Source: Bacteroidaceae bacterium | GTDB taxonomy: Bacteria > Bacteroidota > Bacteroidia > Bacteroidales > Bacteroidaceae | Assembly: GCA_017416805.1 (NCBI GenBank) | Contig: JAFQBB010000033.1 | Location: 1-64,000, forward strand | DNA length: 64,000 nt | Reading direction: 5' to 3' | Shown: in pieces, positions 16,851 to 25,825 of the stretch | Layout: every line of letters begins with the position of its first letter | How positions within the stretch are numbered: position 1 is the first letter of the stretch | The notes under the pieces: model-generated | Databases searched by the model: none | Seen by the model: only the letters and a program-made list of their open reading frames with translations | What the model was told of the DNA's origin: nothing | Made by a program: the position numbers and the translations under genes

Positions 16851-18026
16851 ATGGCAGAAAGCAACTTTGTTGATTACGTAAAGATATATTGCCGCTCGGG
16901 AAAGGGTGGACGAGGTTCCATGCACATGCACAGGGCCAAATATGTGCCTAACGGAGGACCTGATGGCGGTGATGGTGGCCGTGGTGGTGATGTTATCCTG
17001 CGTGGAAACCGTAACTATTGGACTTTACTTCACTTGAAGTACGACCGGCATGTCTTTGCCGGTCACGGAGGTAATGGTTCTAAGAACAAGAGCTTCGGGA
17101 AGGATGGTGAAGATAAAATTATAGATGTCCCATGTGGCACAGTGGTCTATAATGCAGAAACCGGAGCCTACATCTGTGATGTTACGGAGCATGACCAACA
17201 GGTGATTCTTCTGAAGGGAGGACGTGGCGGATTGGGTAACTGGCATTTTCGTACTGCTACCCGTCAGGCACCGCGTTTTGCCCAACCGGGTGAACCAATG
17301 CGGGAACTTACTGTCATTATGGAACTTAAGCTGCTGGCAGATGTCGGTCTTGTCGGATTCCCGAATGCCGGTAAATCAACATTGCTTTCGGCGGTCTCCT
17401 CAGCTCGTCCGAAGATTGCCAACTATCCTTTTACTACATTGGAACCTAATTTGGGGATAGTGCCTTATCGTGAAGGCAAATCCTTTGTTATGGCCGACAT
17501 TCCCGGTATTATCGAAGGTGCCAGCGAAGGGAAAGGGTTGGGATTACGCTTTCTTCGCCATATAGAACGAAACTCTTTGTTGCTCTTTATGGTGCCAGGT
17601 GATACGGACGATATACGCAAGGAATATGAAGTACTTCTCAATGAATTGGCAACCTTCAATCCGGACATGTTAGACAAGCAGCGTATCCTTGCCGTTACCA
17701 AAAGTGATGTGTTGGACGACGAACTTATCCAAATGTTGGGTGAGCATTTGCCGGAGGATGTACCTCATGTCTTTATTTCTTCGCTCACAGGACAAGGTAT
17801 CCAGCAACTGAAGGATCTTCTATGGGTGGCTCTCAACAGTGAAAGCAATAAACTGGCCGGTGCTATACACGATGATACGTTGGTTCACCGTCCTAAGGAT
17901 ATGAGTAAGCTGGCTCAAGAACTCCGCGAGATGGGAGAGGACGAAGAGATTGAATTCATAGACGATTGGGACGAAGAGGACGAAGAGTGGGAAGAGTTGG
18001 ACGACTTTGAATACGAAGAAGAGTGA
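16851..18026 (+). CDS. obgE: GTPase Obg/CgtA, ribosome assembly and stress
   Basis: This 391-residue protein has the three expected parts. The glycine-rich OBG fold is at residues 1-160 ([21 protein letters not shown]). The G domain has GFPNAGKST near 167-175, [10 protein letters not shown] (G3) and TKSD (G4). A strongly acidic C-terminal tail of about 45 residues ([16 protein letters not shown]) replaces the usual OCT domain. Obg binds the 50S subunit and controls late assembly and (p)ppGpp responses. The start is the first ATG after an adenine-rich leader. It is probably transcribed with adk. Confidence 0.95.
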   Translation: MAESNFVDYVKIYCRSGKGGRGSMHMHRAKYVPNGGPDGGDGGRGGDVILRGNRNYWTLLHLKYDRHVFAGHGGNGSKNKSFGKDGEDKIIDVPCGTVVYNAETGAYICDVTEHDQQVILLKGGRGGLGNWHFRTATRQAPRFAQPGEPMRELTVIMELKLLADVGLVGFPNAGKSTLLSAVSSARPKIANYPFTTLEPNLGIVPYREGKSFVMADIPGIIEGASEGKGLGLRFLRHIERNSLLLFMVPGDTDDIRKEYEVLLNELATFNPDMLDKQRILAVTKSDVLDDELIQMLGEHLPEDVPHVFISSLTGQGIQQLKDLLWVALNSESNKLAGAIHDDTLVHRPKDMSKLAQELREMGEDEEIEFIDDWDEEDEEWEELDDFEYEEE

Positions 18027-18060
18027 CGCAATTCCCCTATACCTTATTATATATAGATGT

Positions 18061-18246
18061 ATGGACGATATTTCTAAAACTATTTTGCAAGGTATTACAT
18101 TCAAAAGTGGTGCCTCAAAGCCTAAAACGGACAAGAAAGTGAAGACTAAAGCCAAAAAGAAGGCATACATTACCGGTGCGCATGGCTCCGGCGCGGCCAA
18201 AATGAAAGCAGAATACCGGCGGCAGCGTGCAAACAGACATAAATGA
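18061..18246 (+). CDS. Small basic protein of unknown function
   Basis: This 61-residue protein begins MDDISKTILQGITFKSG. It has a lysine-rich middle (KVKTKAKKKAYITGAHG) and an arginine-rich end (EYRRQRANRHK), suggesting nucleic-acid or ribosome binding. There is no signal or membrane helix. An in-frame ATG at 18007 would overlap the end of obg by 20 bases, so I prefer 18061, which lies 34 bases after the obg stop. The composition resembles a small ribosome-associated or RNA-binding protein, but I do not recognise a family. Codon usage is not unusual. It could be co-transcribed with adk-obg. Confidence 0.5.
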   Translation: MDDISKTILQGITFKSGASKPKTDKKVKTKAKKKAYITGAHGSGAAKMKAEYRRQRANRHK

Positions 18247-18331
18247 GGAAATATAGAGCAGTTGATTAACATACGTTAAGAGAACGTAGCAAAAAACTCT
18301 CTTTTTTGTTTCTTGTTTACAATAAAAGCCC

Positions 18332-18339
18332 TACCTTTG
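18332..18339 (+). promoter_or_regulatory. -7 box of the outer-membrane barrel gene
   Basis: TACCTTTG followed by CATCG lies 81 bases before the ATG at 18420. T-rich TTGTTT words lie upstream at about the -33 position. The strong -7 match and the following A-rich leader suggest high expression. Confidence 0.55.
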
Positions 18340-18419
18340 CATCGAATTAAGAAAACGAAACACGAAGAGATAGTTTTCTCAACGCGTTTCAATGTCTAAC
18401 TTAAACAAAACAATTTATT

Positions 18420-18995
18420 ATGAAAAAGATTTTTTTGAGTTTAATGGTAATGGTTGCAGCTGTAGCTGCTAATGCTCAGATTTGGGTAGGTGGATCACTC
18501 GGATTCCGTACTTACAGCGAAGACAAAGTTGCTAATTGGAAGAGCACTTTCAGCATTAAACCTGAAGTAGGTTATGACCTGTCAGAAGATTTGTCAATTG
18601 CTATCGGTTTGGGTTATGAAATGTGTAAGCCTGAGCAGGGTGATAATGTAAGCACTCTTTCTGTTAATCCTTACGCTCGTTATAAATTCTTGAAGGCCGG
18701 TAACTTCAGTGTATTCGTTGATGGTGGTTTTACTTTTGAAACTGGTGACTACTTTGTTGGTAAGGATGGAGAGGCTCAACAGTATGAAGATGAGAATGGT
18801 GTACCTCAAAAAGATGGTAGCATGTTCAACATCGCCATCCGTCCGGGTGTAGCTTATGCTATCAACGATAACTTCAGCGTAGTTGCTCACTTGGGTGATG
18901 GTCTCATCTACCGTGGTGGTGACAACAAGGCTGAGAACGGTTTCGCTCTTGACATCGCTAATGGCTTGTCATTCGGCGTTTACTACGCATTCTAA
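18420..18995 (+). CDS. Outer-membrane beta-barrel protein (OmpA/OmpX-like size)
   Basis: This 191-residue protein has a signal peptide ending ANAQ (residue about 20) and alternating hydrophobic strands typical of an eight-stranded barrel: WVGGSLGFRTY, FSIKPEVGYDL, LSIAIGLGYEM, YARYKFLKAGNFSVFVDGG and FNIAIRPGVAYAI. It ends in an aromatic residue (SFGVYYAF), the usual barrel-assembly signal. No OmpA peptidoglycan-binding domain follows. Its own promoter and a strong terminator show a single-gene unit. The function beyond being a small porin-like envelope protein is unknown. Confidence 0.8.
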   Translation: MKKIFLSLMVMVAAVAANAQIWVGGSLGFRTYSEDKVANWKSTFSIKPEVGYDLSEDLSIAIGLGYEMCKPEQGDNVSTLSVNPYARYKFLKAGNFSVFVDGGFTFETGDYFVGKDGEAQQYEDENGVPQKDGSMFNIAIRPGVAYAINDNFSVVAHLGDGLIYRGGDNKAENGFALDIANGLSFGVYYAF

Positions 18996-19030
18996 TTATA
19001 GAGGATAACTAAATAAATAATCCGATAGGA

Positions 19031-19065
19031 CCGTGCTCCACACGTGTGTGGGGCACGGTTTTTTT
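19031..19065 (+). terminator. Strong intrinsic terminator after the barrel gene
   Basis: CCGTGCTCCACAC pairs with GTGTGGGGCACGG (one G-T pair) across a two-base loop, followed by eight T. Confidence 0.9.
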
Positions 19066-19118
19066 GTTGCCTCTCCCTAATATTTATGGCGATAGTTTTA
19101 CCGGATACCAATAATTTG

Positions 19119-19707
19119 CCTTACATTTTGTCAGAACTGTATATTTGTTGTGCAAGGATTCTGTATTTGTGGACAAAGGGACAAATGGAGACGTATGCAC
19201 CAGAGATTTTGGTTAATGAATGTTTAATCATCAGAAAGTCAGATGAATAGATCGTGCTTTGCTTTTCTGAAATAGGAAATCTGAGTCATGAAGGTATGGG
19301 CAGGAGTTGGGACGAAGAGAAGGGGAGTAGTGGTGACGATGGTGAGTAAAAGCCGATGTTCTCCTACGGTAGCGCAGATGCGTAGGAGAACATCCGGAGG
19401 AGCTCTCCTGCGGACGATATAGGTGCGTAGGAGAACATCGGCGGATGTTTAGGATTTCTTCGGTGGATGTTTAGGATAGGTGAATCGCTTCCTTCGGGAA
19501 TGAGTGATGGAGATGGTGTGGCAGGTCGGATGGTGAAAGAGGTGTTTTTCTGTCTCTTTCTGCCACCAGGACAGGCAAAAAGAGTTCTTTACAAAGAGGG
19601 ATATGCTGTATGAATATGCAAGAACGGGTGTGCGGAGAGTGACAGGTTTGTATATTTATTCATTTCTGACGCGCGGATATACATTTATGAATTGACAAAA
19701 TGTAAGG
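19119..19707. repeat. 15-bp perfect inverted repeat 560 bases apart
   Basis: CCTTACATTTTGTCA (19119-19133) and TGACAAAATGTAAGG (19693-19707) are exact complements. Just inside both, a GTATAT word lies in equivalent positions. It looks like the termini of a small decayed element, but no target duplication or transposase is visible. Confidence 0.45.
19355..19439. repeat. Hairpin with 14-bp arms and a third copy of the arm
   Basis: GATGTTCTCCTACG (19355-19368) faces CGTAGGAGAACATC (19381-19394) across a 12-base loop. The same CGTAGGAGAACATC recurs at 19426-19439, 45 bases on. Between them is the imperfect 20-bp palindrome CCGGAGGAGCTCTCCTGCGG. Confidence 0.65.
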
Positions 19708-19815
19708 TGATCTCTCCCGCTTGCGTGCGTTTTATAAGGTGTGCATATGGAGTGTGTCCGCTAAATATCCTTATCCGTATAAAAGGTTAGGTGTTTGTGA
19801 TTCTTGGGTGTGGAA

Positions 19816-19871
19816 AGGCGCGGATTGCTCGGACCTCATATTGTACTTGATTATCCGGGCAATCCGCGCCT
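19816..19871. repeat. REP-like hairpin 'ggcgcggattg / caatccgcgcc'
   Basis: AGGCGCGGATTGCTCGGA (19816-19833) pairs with TCCGGGCAATCCGCGCCT (19854-19871) around a 20-base loop. It stands 20 bases before the rseP stop and may also end the rseP transcript. Confidence 0.7.
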
Positions 19872-19890
19872 GAAAGATATAAAAGAGGTA

Positions 19891-21249
19891 TCAGAACCAG
19901 AATCTGATAACATCATTGAAGTTTGCCCAAATCATCAGGGCAAAGAGTAAAATCATGCCTGTGATCTGTGCGCGTTCCATGAACTTGTCACTGGGTTTGC
20001 GACGGGCTATAATTTCATAGAGCAGGAACAGGACGTGGCCACCATCCAATGCGGGGATGGGGAGTATGTTCATAAAAGCCAGAATGATGCTGAGGAAAGC
20101 TGTCATCTCCCAGAAGCGATGCCAATCCCAGGTCGTGGGGAAGATGCTGGCTATGGTGCCGAATCCACCGAGGCTGTTGGCTCCCTCTTTCGTGAACACA
20201 TACTTCAAGTCGTCCACATATCCCTTCAGCACGTTCAGCCCGTATGTGATTCCTGCGGGGAATGACTCCCAGAAGGTGTAGCTTACGTGGGTGTAGTTGA
20301 TTTCAATTTTAGGAGCGAATCCCAACTTGAAGTCCGGTGTCAGTACTGTTGTCAGTGTGTCCTGTCCGCCGTGGGCACGGGCTACCACCAACTCTACGTT
20401 GCGCAGAGGAAGGATGTTCTCGGGCAGGGTGATGGAGTCTGACTTGGCACGCAGGGCATTGATACATTCCGTAAACTCGTTATACGAATTTATGGTACGT
20501 CCGTTGATGCTCAGGAATCTGTCACCCTTTTGCAGGCCTGCCAAGGAGGCCGGGGTATCGGGGAGTACGCTGTCAATTACGGCAGGTTGCAGGAAGTTTA
20601 CGAAGAGTTGTCCGTCCTTGTTCATGTCCAAGAGCCCGAACTCTTCGGGGATGTTGACAGTTACCTCCTCTCCGTTGCGGAGCACCGTAACTGTGTTTGC
20701 ATCGGCAATGGCCCGCAGCATGTCGGCTCCATATCTGTCGAATCCCACTTCATTGGTGCGGAGCAGGATGTCTCCATCCCGGAATCCCATCTGTTTGGCC
20801 TGTTGGCTGAATATCATACCGTTCTTCTGGTCGGGGACTGAGATGTAGCTGTCTCCCCACGCATACATTACCATGGAGTATATAAAGAGCGCGGCTACGA
20901 AGTTTACCACTACACCTCCTATCATGATCAGCAATCGTTGCCAGGCTGGTTTTGCGCGAAATTCCCATGGCTCTACAGGGTGATTCAGGTCTTCGCTGTT
21001 TTGTGTCTCGTCCACCATGCCTGCAATCTGTACGTAGCCTCCCAAGGGTAACCAGCCGATGCCGTACTCCGTCTCACTGTTTTTGGGTTTCCACTTGAAT
21101 AGGGAGAACCACGGGTCAAAGAAAAGGTAGAATTTGGTTACACGTACTTTGAATAGTTTGGCAAAGAGGAAGTGGCCTCCTTCGTGGATGACGACCAGAA
21201 AGGCCAATGCCATAATCAGTTGCAGGATATTAATCAAGTTTATTTCCAC
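19891..21249 (-). CDS. rseP: RIP site-2 metalloprotease RseP
   Basis: This 452-residue membrane zinc protease cuts substrates within the membrane, as in release of ECF sigma factors from anti-sigma factors. The first helix contains the zinc site HEGGH (residues 22-26). A central periplasmic part has PDZ sequence (SVLPDTPASLAGLQKGDRFLSINGRTI near 215-240), and the third zinc ligand lies in NILPIPALDGGHVLF. There are about four membrane helices. The length equals E. coli RseP (450). It is last of the M23 peptidase-dxr-rseP run, with 13 bases between dxr and rseP. Confidence 0.95.
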   Translation of the reverse strand: MEINLINILQLIMALAFLVVIHEGGHFLFAKLFKVRVTKFYLFFDPWFSLFKWKPKNSETEYGIGWLPLGGYVQIAGMVDETQNSEDLNHPVEPWEFRAKPAWQRLLIMIGGVVVNFVAALFIYSMVMYAWGDSYISVPDQKNGMIFSQQAKQMGFRDGDILLRTNEVGFDRYGADMLRAIADANTVTVLRNGEEVTVNIPEEFGLLDMNKDGQLFVNFLQPAVIDSVLPDTPASLAGLQKGDRFLSINGRTINSYNEFTECINALRAKSDSITLPENILPLRNVELVVARAHGGQDTLTTVLTPDFKLGFAPKIEINYTHVSYTFWESFPAGITYGLNVLKGYVDDLKYVFTKEGANSLGGFGTIASIFPTTWDWHRFWEMTAFLSIILAFMNILPIPALDGGHVLFLLYEIIARRKPSDKFMERAQITGMILLFALMIWANFNDVIRFWF

Positions 21250-21262
21250 TGTTATATTACTT

Positions 21263-22435
21263 TTAATTGAGTTTGTTTGTTAATTCTTCTGCTGTTCTTC
21301 TTGCTTCGGCATCGGTTACCACATAGTCCTCGTATGAGGGGGTGGCTATGAAGGAGGTCCGTTGCATGGTCTGTTCTATCACTTCACTCATGCGCAGGAA
21401 GGGGATGCGGTCCTGCAGGAAGGCGGCATTCACCACTTCGTTGGCTGCATTGAGGATGCAGGCCATGTTTCCGCCACGATGCAGGGCCTCGTATGCCAGT
21501 GCCAGACAATGGAAACGGGTTGTGTCGGGCTGCTCGAAGGTGAGGTTTGTGCACCGGGTGAAGTCCAGTCGGTCGAATGATGCTTTGACTCGGGCCGGGT
21601 ATGAGAAGGCATATTGGATGGGCAGGCGCATGTCTGGCACGCCGAGTTGGGCTTTGACTGCTCCATCCTCGAATTGCACCATCGAGTGGATGACTGATTG
21701 CGGATGTACCACTACCTCTATCTGCTCAGGGCGTACGCCGAACAGCCACTTGGCCTCGATGACTTCAAACCCCTTGTTCATCATGGTGGCCGAGTCGATG
21801 GTAATCTTTGCTCCCATTTCCCAATTGGGGTGTTTCAAGGCTTGTGTCTTGGTCACGTGGGCCAATTCGTCCATTGTACACTTCAGGAAAGGCCCTCCCG
21901 AGGCCGTGAGCAATATTTTCTCTATAGGGTTGTCCAGTTCGCCTGCCAGACATTGGAATATGGCCGAGTGCTCTGAGTCCACCGGCAGGATAGGGACCCG
22001 GTATTGCATGGCCAGTTTGTTGATGAGCTCTCCTGCTACCACTAACGTCTCTTTATTGGCCAGAGCTATGGGCTTTCCGGCTTGAATGGCCCGCATGGTG
22101 GGGCGTAGTCCGGCATATCCGACCATGGCAGCCAGTACCATATCTACCGGTCCGGCTTCGACAACTTCGCACAGCGCATCAGCTCCGGCATAAACCTTGA
22201 TGGGGAGGTCGGCCAAAGCCTCCTTCAGTTGTCCGTATTTGGCTTCGTTGGCAATGACTACGGCATCGGGCATGAAGCGGCGTGCCTGCTCGATGAGGAG
22301 TTCCACCCGATTGTTGGCTGTCAAGGCGTATGCCTCGTACAGGTCGGGATGCTCGGCTATAACCTCCAGAGCCTGTGTTCCTATGGAACCTGTCGAGCCA
22401 AGGATTGCTATTCGTTTCTTCTTTATTTCTTCCAT
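21263..22435 (-). CDS. dxr: 1-deoxy-D-xylulose 5-phosphate reductoisomerase
   Basis: This 390-residue enzyme carries out the second step of the MEP isoprenoid pathway, converting DXP to MEP with NADPH. The Rossmann entrance is AILGSTGSIGTQALEV (residues 10-25), NKETLVVAGE lies near 126, and the substrate/metal site contains PVDSEHSAIFQCL near 153-165. GGPFLKC and the TIDSATMMNKGFEVIEA signature follow. It is cytoplasmic and the length is normal. Its position directly before rseP is conserved in many bacteria. Confidence 0.96.
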   Translation of the reverse strand: MEEIKKKRIAILGSTGSIGTQALEVIAEHPDLYEAYALTANNRVELLIEQARRFMPDAVVIANEAKYGQLKEALADLPIKVYAGADALCEVVEAGPVDMVLAAMVGYAGLRPTMRAIQAGKPIALANKETLVVAGELINKLAMQYRVPILPVDSEHSAIFQCLAGELDNPIEKILLTASGGPFLKCTMDELAHVTKTQALKHPNWEMGAKITIDSATMMNKGFEVIEAKWLFGVRPEQIEVVVHPQSVIHSMVQFEDGAVKAQLGVPDMRLPIQYAFSYPARVKASFDRLDFTRCTNLTFEQPDTTRFHCLALAYEALHRGGNMACILNAANEVVNAAFLQDRIPFLRMSEVIEQTMQRTSFIATPSYEDYVVTDAEARRTAEELTNKLN

Positions 22436-22573
22436 AAATGGTTCTTTTTGTCAGTTTCTTTGGGGGTATTTCTCCATTGAAGAGTTCGGGCAATAGTTGG
22501 ACAAACAATGCAGGCTGCAGTCTTGTCTGCACTCTTGCAACTCCTGTAACTCCTTTACGTGGAAAAAGTTGAA

Positions 22574-23443
22574 TTAAAACACTATGTACCGCTCCGGATC
22601 CAATGCTTGTCCTTTGTGCCAAAGCTCGAAGTGCAGGTGTGGCCCTGTGGAATGTGACCCGCTGTTGCCTACCAGTGCAATGGCTTCGCCTGCTTTTACC
22701 GGTGTGCCTTGGTTCTTCAATAGGGCGCCGCAATGCTTGTAGATGGATACCAGTCCCTTGGCATGTTGTATGGCTATGACGTAGCCCGTTTCAGTGGTGT
22801 AGGTACTCCAGATTACGGTGCCGTCAAGTGTGGCCAGTATGCTTTGGTTCGGGTTGGCGGCAATATCTACCCCATAGTGTTTCTTGTCTGCATCAAATAC
22901 CGATGAGAGTATGCCCCTTGTCGGGCGGTAGAACTTCAGTCCGTCTGTCGCCGGTATGGCATTGGGTGCTGTCAGGTTATAGCGCTCGGCCTCTTCATAG
23001 TTGGCGCGGAAGGTCTCTTCACGCTCAGTGGCAGCCTGTAGTTGGTCAACAGGCATAGCTGTCAGCGAGTCAAAGTCCTCAATGCTTTCTATGGAGTCAA
23101 TGTTGATGTTTCCTGCCAGCAGGTCTTGTATGTTGGCCACGTATTGCCGGTGTTGGTCAACAAGTTGTTCCAATGAGTCTGTTTGGAGTGCATTTTCTAC
23201 GATGGTCGAGCGCAGTTGGTTGCTCATATATCCGGGCAGGTAGTTGCGTAGCGGGGTATAGACCATAATCAGGGCTGTCAGGAGGAAAAGCAGTGCCAAT
23301 ACGGAGAATAGCACCGAGAGTCCGTTCAGTTTGGAGACATAGAGGCCGAACACCTCTTCAAGAGTGTTCTCATTGACTATCGTCAGTCTGTACTTGAACT
23401 TGATGTTCTGCCACCAGTGTTTCCTTTTCTTCTTGTTCGCCAT
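22574..23443 (-). CDS. M23-family membrane-anchored peptidase (LytM-type)
   Basis: This 289-residue protein has a basic N-terminus (MANKKKRKHWWQNIKFKYR), one membrane helix (about 42-62), a periplasmic coiled region and a C-terminal LytM domain. Zinc ligands are visible as H189-x3-D193 (HYGVD) and H269-x-H271 (GPHLHFEL), so it should be an active peptidoglycan endopeptidase. I start at the ATG at 23443 because the ATG eleven codons earlier gives an atypical N-terminus. It lies upstream of dxr on the same strand with a 138-base gap. Confidence 0.88.
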   Translation of the reverse strand: MANKKKRKHWWQNIKFKYRLTIVNENTLEEVFGLYVSKLNGLSVLFSVLALLFLLTALIMVYTPLRNYLPGYMSNQLRSTIVENALQTDSLEQLVDQHRQYVANIQDLLAGNINIDSIESIEDFDSLTAMPVDQLQAATEREETFRANYEEAERYNLTAPNAIPATDGLKFYRPTRGILSSVFDADKKHYGVDIAANPNQSILATLDGTVIWSTYTTETGYVIAIQHAKGLVSIYKHCGALLKNQGTPVKAGEAIALVGNSGSHSTGPHLHFELWHKGQALDPERYIVF

Positions 23444-23586
23444 TACGTGTGTATAAAGTCGGGCAAAATTACACAAATCCTTTCAAGTAGGCACACATTT
23501 CAGCCTATTTAACGTATTAATGAGGGAATATCCGCCCTCTCTGCTCTTTTTCGGGGCAGGGGTGTACAGGTTACGCGGATTCTTAC

Positions 23587-23594
23587 TACCTTTG
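23587..23594 (+). promoter_or_regulatory. -7 box of the yicC-gmk-nadD promoter
   Basis: TACCTTTG followed by CGAGC lies 28 bases before the yicC ATG. The -33 position is not well matched. Confidence 0.5.
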
Positions 23595-23621
23595 CGAGCA
23601 GAAACCTAACTATATATAATA

Positions 23622-24494
23622 ATGATACAATCTATGACCGGCTATGGTAAGGCCATGGCCACATACGGCGACAAGAAGATATTCGCTGAAATCCGTTCGC
23701 TCAACAGCAAGGCGCTGGACTTGAGTACCCGCATTGCTCCCCTCTATCGTGAGAAAGAGATGGAAATCCGTGCCATCATCAGTAAGGCGCTGGAGCGTGG
23801 AAAAGTTGACTTCAACCTGTGGGTGGAGAAGGAGGCCAGCGAGGCTGCCACTCCTATCAATGGCGCATTGGTGGCCAACTATTATGCCCAGATTAAGGAT
23901 GTCGCTACCCAATATGGCATTCCGCAACCTGCGGATTGGTTTGCCACCTTGTTGCGTATGCCTGATGTGATGACCCGTGTGGAAGTGCAGGAACTCTCTG
24001 ACGAGGAGTGGGCTGTGGCTCGTGGGGCTGTGGAAGAGGCTGTACTCCAATTGGTGGACTTCCGTAAGCAGGAGGGTGAAGCTTTGGCACGTAAGTTCAG
24101 TGAGAAACTTGACAATATTGCAGCCCTGATGAAGGCTATCGAACCTTATGAGGCGGAGCGTGTGCAGAAGATTCGCGACCGCATAGTGGAGAGTCTTCAG
24201 AAACTGCCCGTGGAGTATGACAAGAACCGCCTGGAACAGGAGCTTATCTACTACATAGAGAAACTGGACATCAATGAGGAGAAGCAACGTCTGACCAACC
24301 ATCTTGCCTACTTCCGCCAGACTATGAACGAAGGGCAGGGGCAAGGCAAGAAACTGGGATTCATTGCCCAAGAGATGGGACGTGAAATCAATACCACTGG
24401 CAGCAAGAGCAACCAGGCTGAGATGCAGAACATAGTGGTGAAGATGAAGGATGAACTGGAACAGATAAAGGAACAGGTATTGAATGTAATGTAA
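23622..24494 (+). CDS. yicC: YicC/YloC-family endoribonuclease
   Basis: This 290-residue protein starts with the family hallmark MIQSMTGYGKA and ends in the highly conserved stretch GKKLGFIAQEMGREINTTGSK plus IVVKMKDELEQIKEQVLNV. YicC proteins are endoribonucleases reported to cut RNA, including small RNAs. The family usually sits beside gmk, as here: the two are 94 bases apart with a repeat-rich gap. It is cytoplasmic. Confidence 0.93.
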   Translation: MIQSMTGYGKAMATYGDKKIFAEIRSLNSKALDLSTRIAPLYREKEMEIRAIISKALERGKVDFNLWVEKEASEAATPINGALVANYYAQIKDVATQYGIPQPADWFATLLRMPDVMTRVEVQELSDEEWAVARGAVEEAVLQLVDFRKQEGEALARKFSEKLDNIAALMKAIEPYEAERVQKIRDRIVESLQKLPVEYDKNRLEQELIYYIEKLDINEEKQRLTNHLAYFRQTMNEGQGQGKKLGFIAQEMGREINTTGSKSNQAEMQNIVVKMKDELEQIKEQVLNVM

Positions 24495-24512
24495 AGAAAC
24501 TGACAGGGCAAT

Positions 24513-24583
24513 AAGTTGACGAGTTTACATGGCTGTCCGGTGCAGATCCCTCGTCAACTTGTCAACTTGTCAACTTGTCAACT
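24513..24583. repeat. Reiterated 'cttgtcaac' repeat between yicC and gmk
   Basis: CTTGTCAA occurs four times in tandem at a period of 9-10 bases (24550-24583). AAGTTGACGAG upstream (24513-24523) faces CTCGTCAACTT, forming a hairpin in the yicC-gmk transcript. Confidence 0.65.
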
Positions 24584-24588
24584 AAAAT

Positions 24589-25155
24589 ATGAATAAACTG
24601 ATTATCTTCTCTGCCCCATCGGGGTCAGGCAAATCTACTATCATCAACTACCTGCTTGGGCAGGGGTTGGACATGGCTTTCTCCATCTCGGCTACCAGTC
24701 GTCCGCCGCGCGGACAGGAGCGTCACGGGGTGGAATATTTCTTTCTCTCTCCCGAGGAGTTCAGAGAGCGTATAGCCAACGATGAGTTTTTGGAATATGA
24801 GGAGGTCTATCCGGACCGCTTCTACGGTACACTCAAGTCCCAAGTGGAGTCTCAGCTGGCTGCCGGGCAGAATGTGGTGTTTGATGTAGATGTGGTCGGT
24901 GGGTGCAACATCAAGCAGTTCTATGGCGACCGTGCCCTTTCTGTCTTCATCCAGCCTCCTTCTGTCGAGGAATTGCGCAAGCGTCTGGTAGGTCGTGGTA
25001 CGGATTCTCCCGAGGTCATAGAAGACCGTATAGCCAAGGCGGAGTATGAGTTGGGCTTTGCTCCACGGTTTGATGTGGTCATTGTCAATGATGACTTGGA
25101 GACTGCCAAGGCCGAGGCTTTGCGGGTCATTAAGGAGTTCCTTCTAAGGAGTTAG
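24589..25155 (+). CDS. gmk: Guanylate kinase
   Basis: This 188-residue enzyme phosphorylates GMP to GDP. It has the P-loop [10 protein letters not shown] (residues 8-17), the GMP-binding [19 protein letters not shown] and the DVDVVGG motif near 100-106. It is cytoplasmic and of normal length. It is followed 13 bases later by nadD, so yicC-gmk-nadD form one operon of nucleotide and NAD metabolism. Confidence 0.96.
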   Translation: MNKLIIFSAPSGSGKSTIINYLLGQGLDMAFSISATSRPPRGQERHGVEYFFLSPEEFRERIANDEFLEYEEVYPDRFYGTLKSQVESQLAAGQNVVFDVDVVGGCNIKQFYGDRALSVFIQPPSVEELRKRLVGRGTDSPEVIEDRIAKAEYELGFAPRFDVVIVNDDLETAKAEALRVIKEFLLRS

Positions 25156-25168
25156 AGGAGTTTTCACT

Positions 25169-25732
25169 ATGGACATAGGAATCTTCGGGGGCTCTTTCAA
25201 CCCCATACATATAGGCCATCTGGCTTTGGCCAATTACCTTTGCGAGTGGGGTTGGGTGGACGAGGTGTGGTTTCTTGTCTCGCCCCACAATCCGCTGAAG
25301 GATCGGGGTGACTTGTGGCCCGACGAACAGCGCCTTCGTCTGGTGGAGCGTGCCATTGAGGGGTATGCCAAGTTTCGTGCTTCGGATTTTGAGTTCCACT
25401 TGCCCCGTCCCAGCTACATGGTGAACACTCTGCGTGCGCTGCGCGAAGCTCATCCTGAACATGACTTCTCTCTGATTATAGGCAGTGACAATTGGGAGAC
25501 CTTCCCCCGTTGGTACAAGCACGATGAACTGTTGGCCGAGAACCGCCTGCTTGTCTATCCTCGTCCCGGATACCCTGTTGATGAGGCTTCCCTTCCCGGA
25601 AACGTCACCTTGGTCGAAGCACCTTTGTTGGACATCAGTTCCACCTTCATACGTCAGGCTCTTGGCGAGGGGAAGGATGTAAGGTTCTTCTTGCCGGACT
25701 TTGGAGAGGAGCCTCGGGGAGAAGGCGTATGA
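25169..25732 (+). CDS. nadD: Nicotinate-nucleotide adenylyltransferase
   Basis: This 187-residue enzyme joins nicotinate mononucleotide and ATP in NAD synthesis. The nucleotidyltransferase motif [12 protein letters not shown] (residues 6-17, with H-x-G-H) and the C-terminal [10 protein letters not shown] motif are both visible. It is cytoplasmic. It is the last gene of the yicC operon. No gene follows on this strand for more than 5 kb, and a bidirectional terminator stands about 340 bases downstream. Confidence 0.95.
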   Translation: MDIGIFGGSFNPIHIGHLALANYLCEWGWVDEVWFLVSPHNPLKDRGDLWPDEQRLRLVERAIEGYAKFRASDFEFHLPRPSYMVNTLRALREAHPEHDFSLIIGSDNWETFPRWYKHDELLAENRLLVYPRPGYPVDEASLPGNVTLVEAPLLDISSTFIRQALGEGKDVRFFLPDFGEEPRGEGV

Positions 25733-25825
25733 ACTCTCCTTTTATTTCTTTGTAGTAATAAAATATCTTTACAGTCAATCACTCTTTTTTCTTCCTTGGA
25801 AAGACTCACTTGTCTCTCTGTTTAT

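Larger units (their letters stand above)
19066..19890. other. 825-base gap without a convincing gene
   Basis: No reading frame here has a start, a leader and a protein-like composition. A 68-codon frame beginning inside the terminator at 19044 is not credible. The gap holds a long-range inverted repeat, a stem of 14 bp with a third copy, a direct repeat of GGATGTTTAGG (19443 and 19465, 22 apart) and a REP-like hairpin. Confidence 0.65.

Noticed and set aside
19044-19250. 68-codon frame after the barrel gene
   Set aside because: It begins within the terminator stem, has a Cys/Leu-rich unlikely N-terminus and no leader. Its end (METYAPEIL...) looks protein-like, so a small remnant is not excluded.
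22179-22733. 184-codon frame overlapping the dxr start and M23 gene end
   Set aside because: Its composition is that of a frame shadow (Arg/Gly/His-rich), and both flanking genes are better supported.
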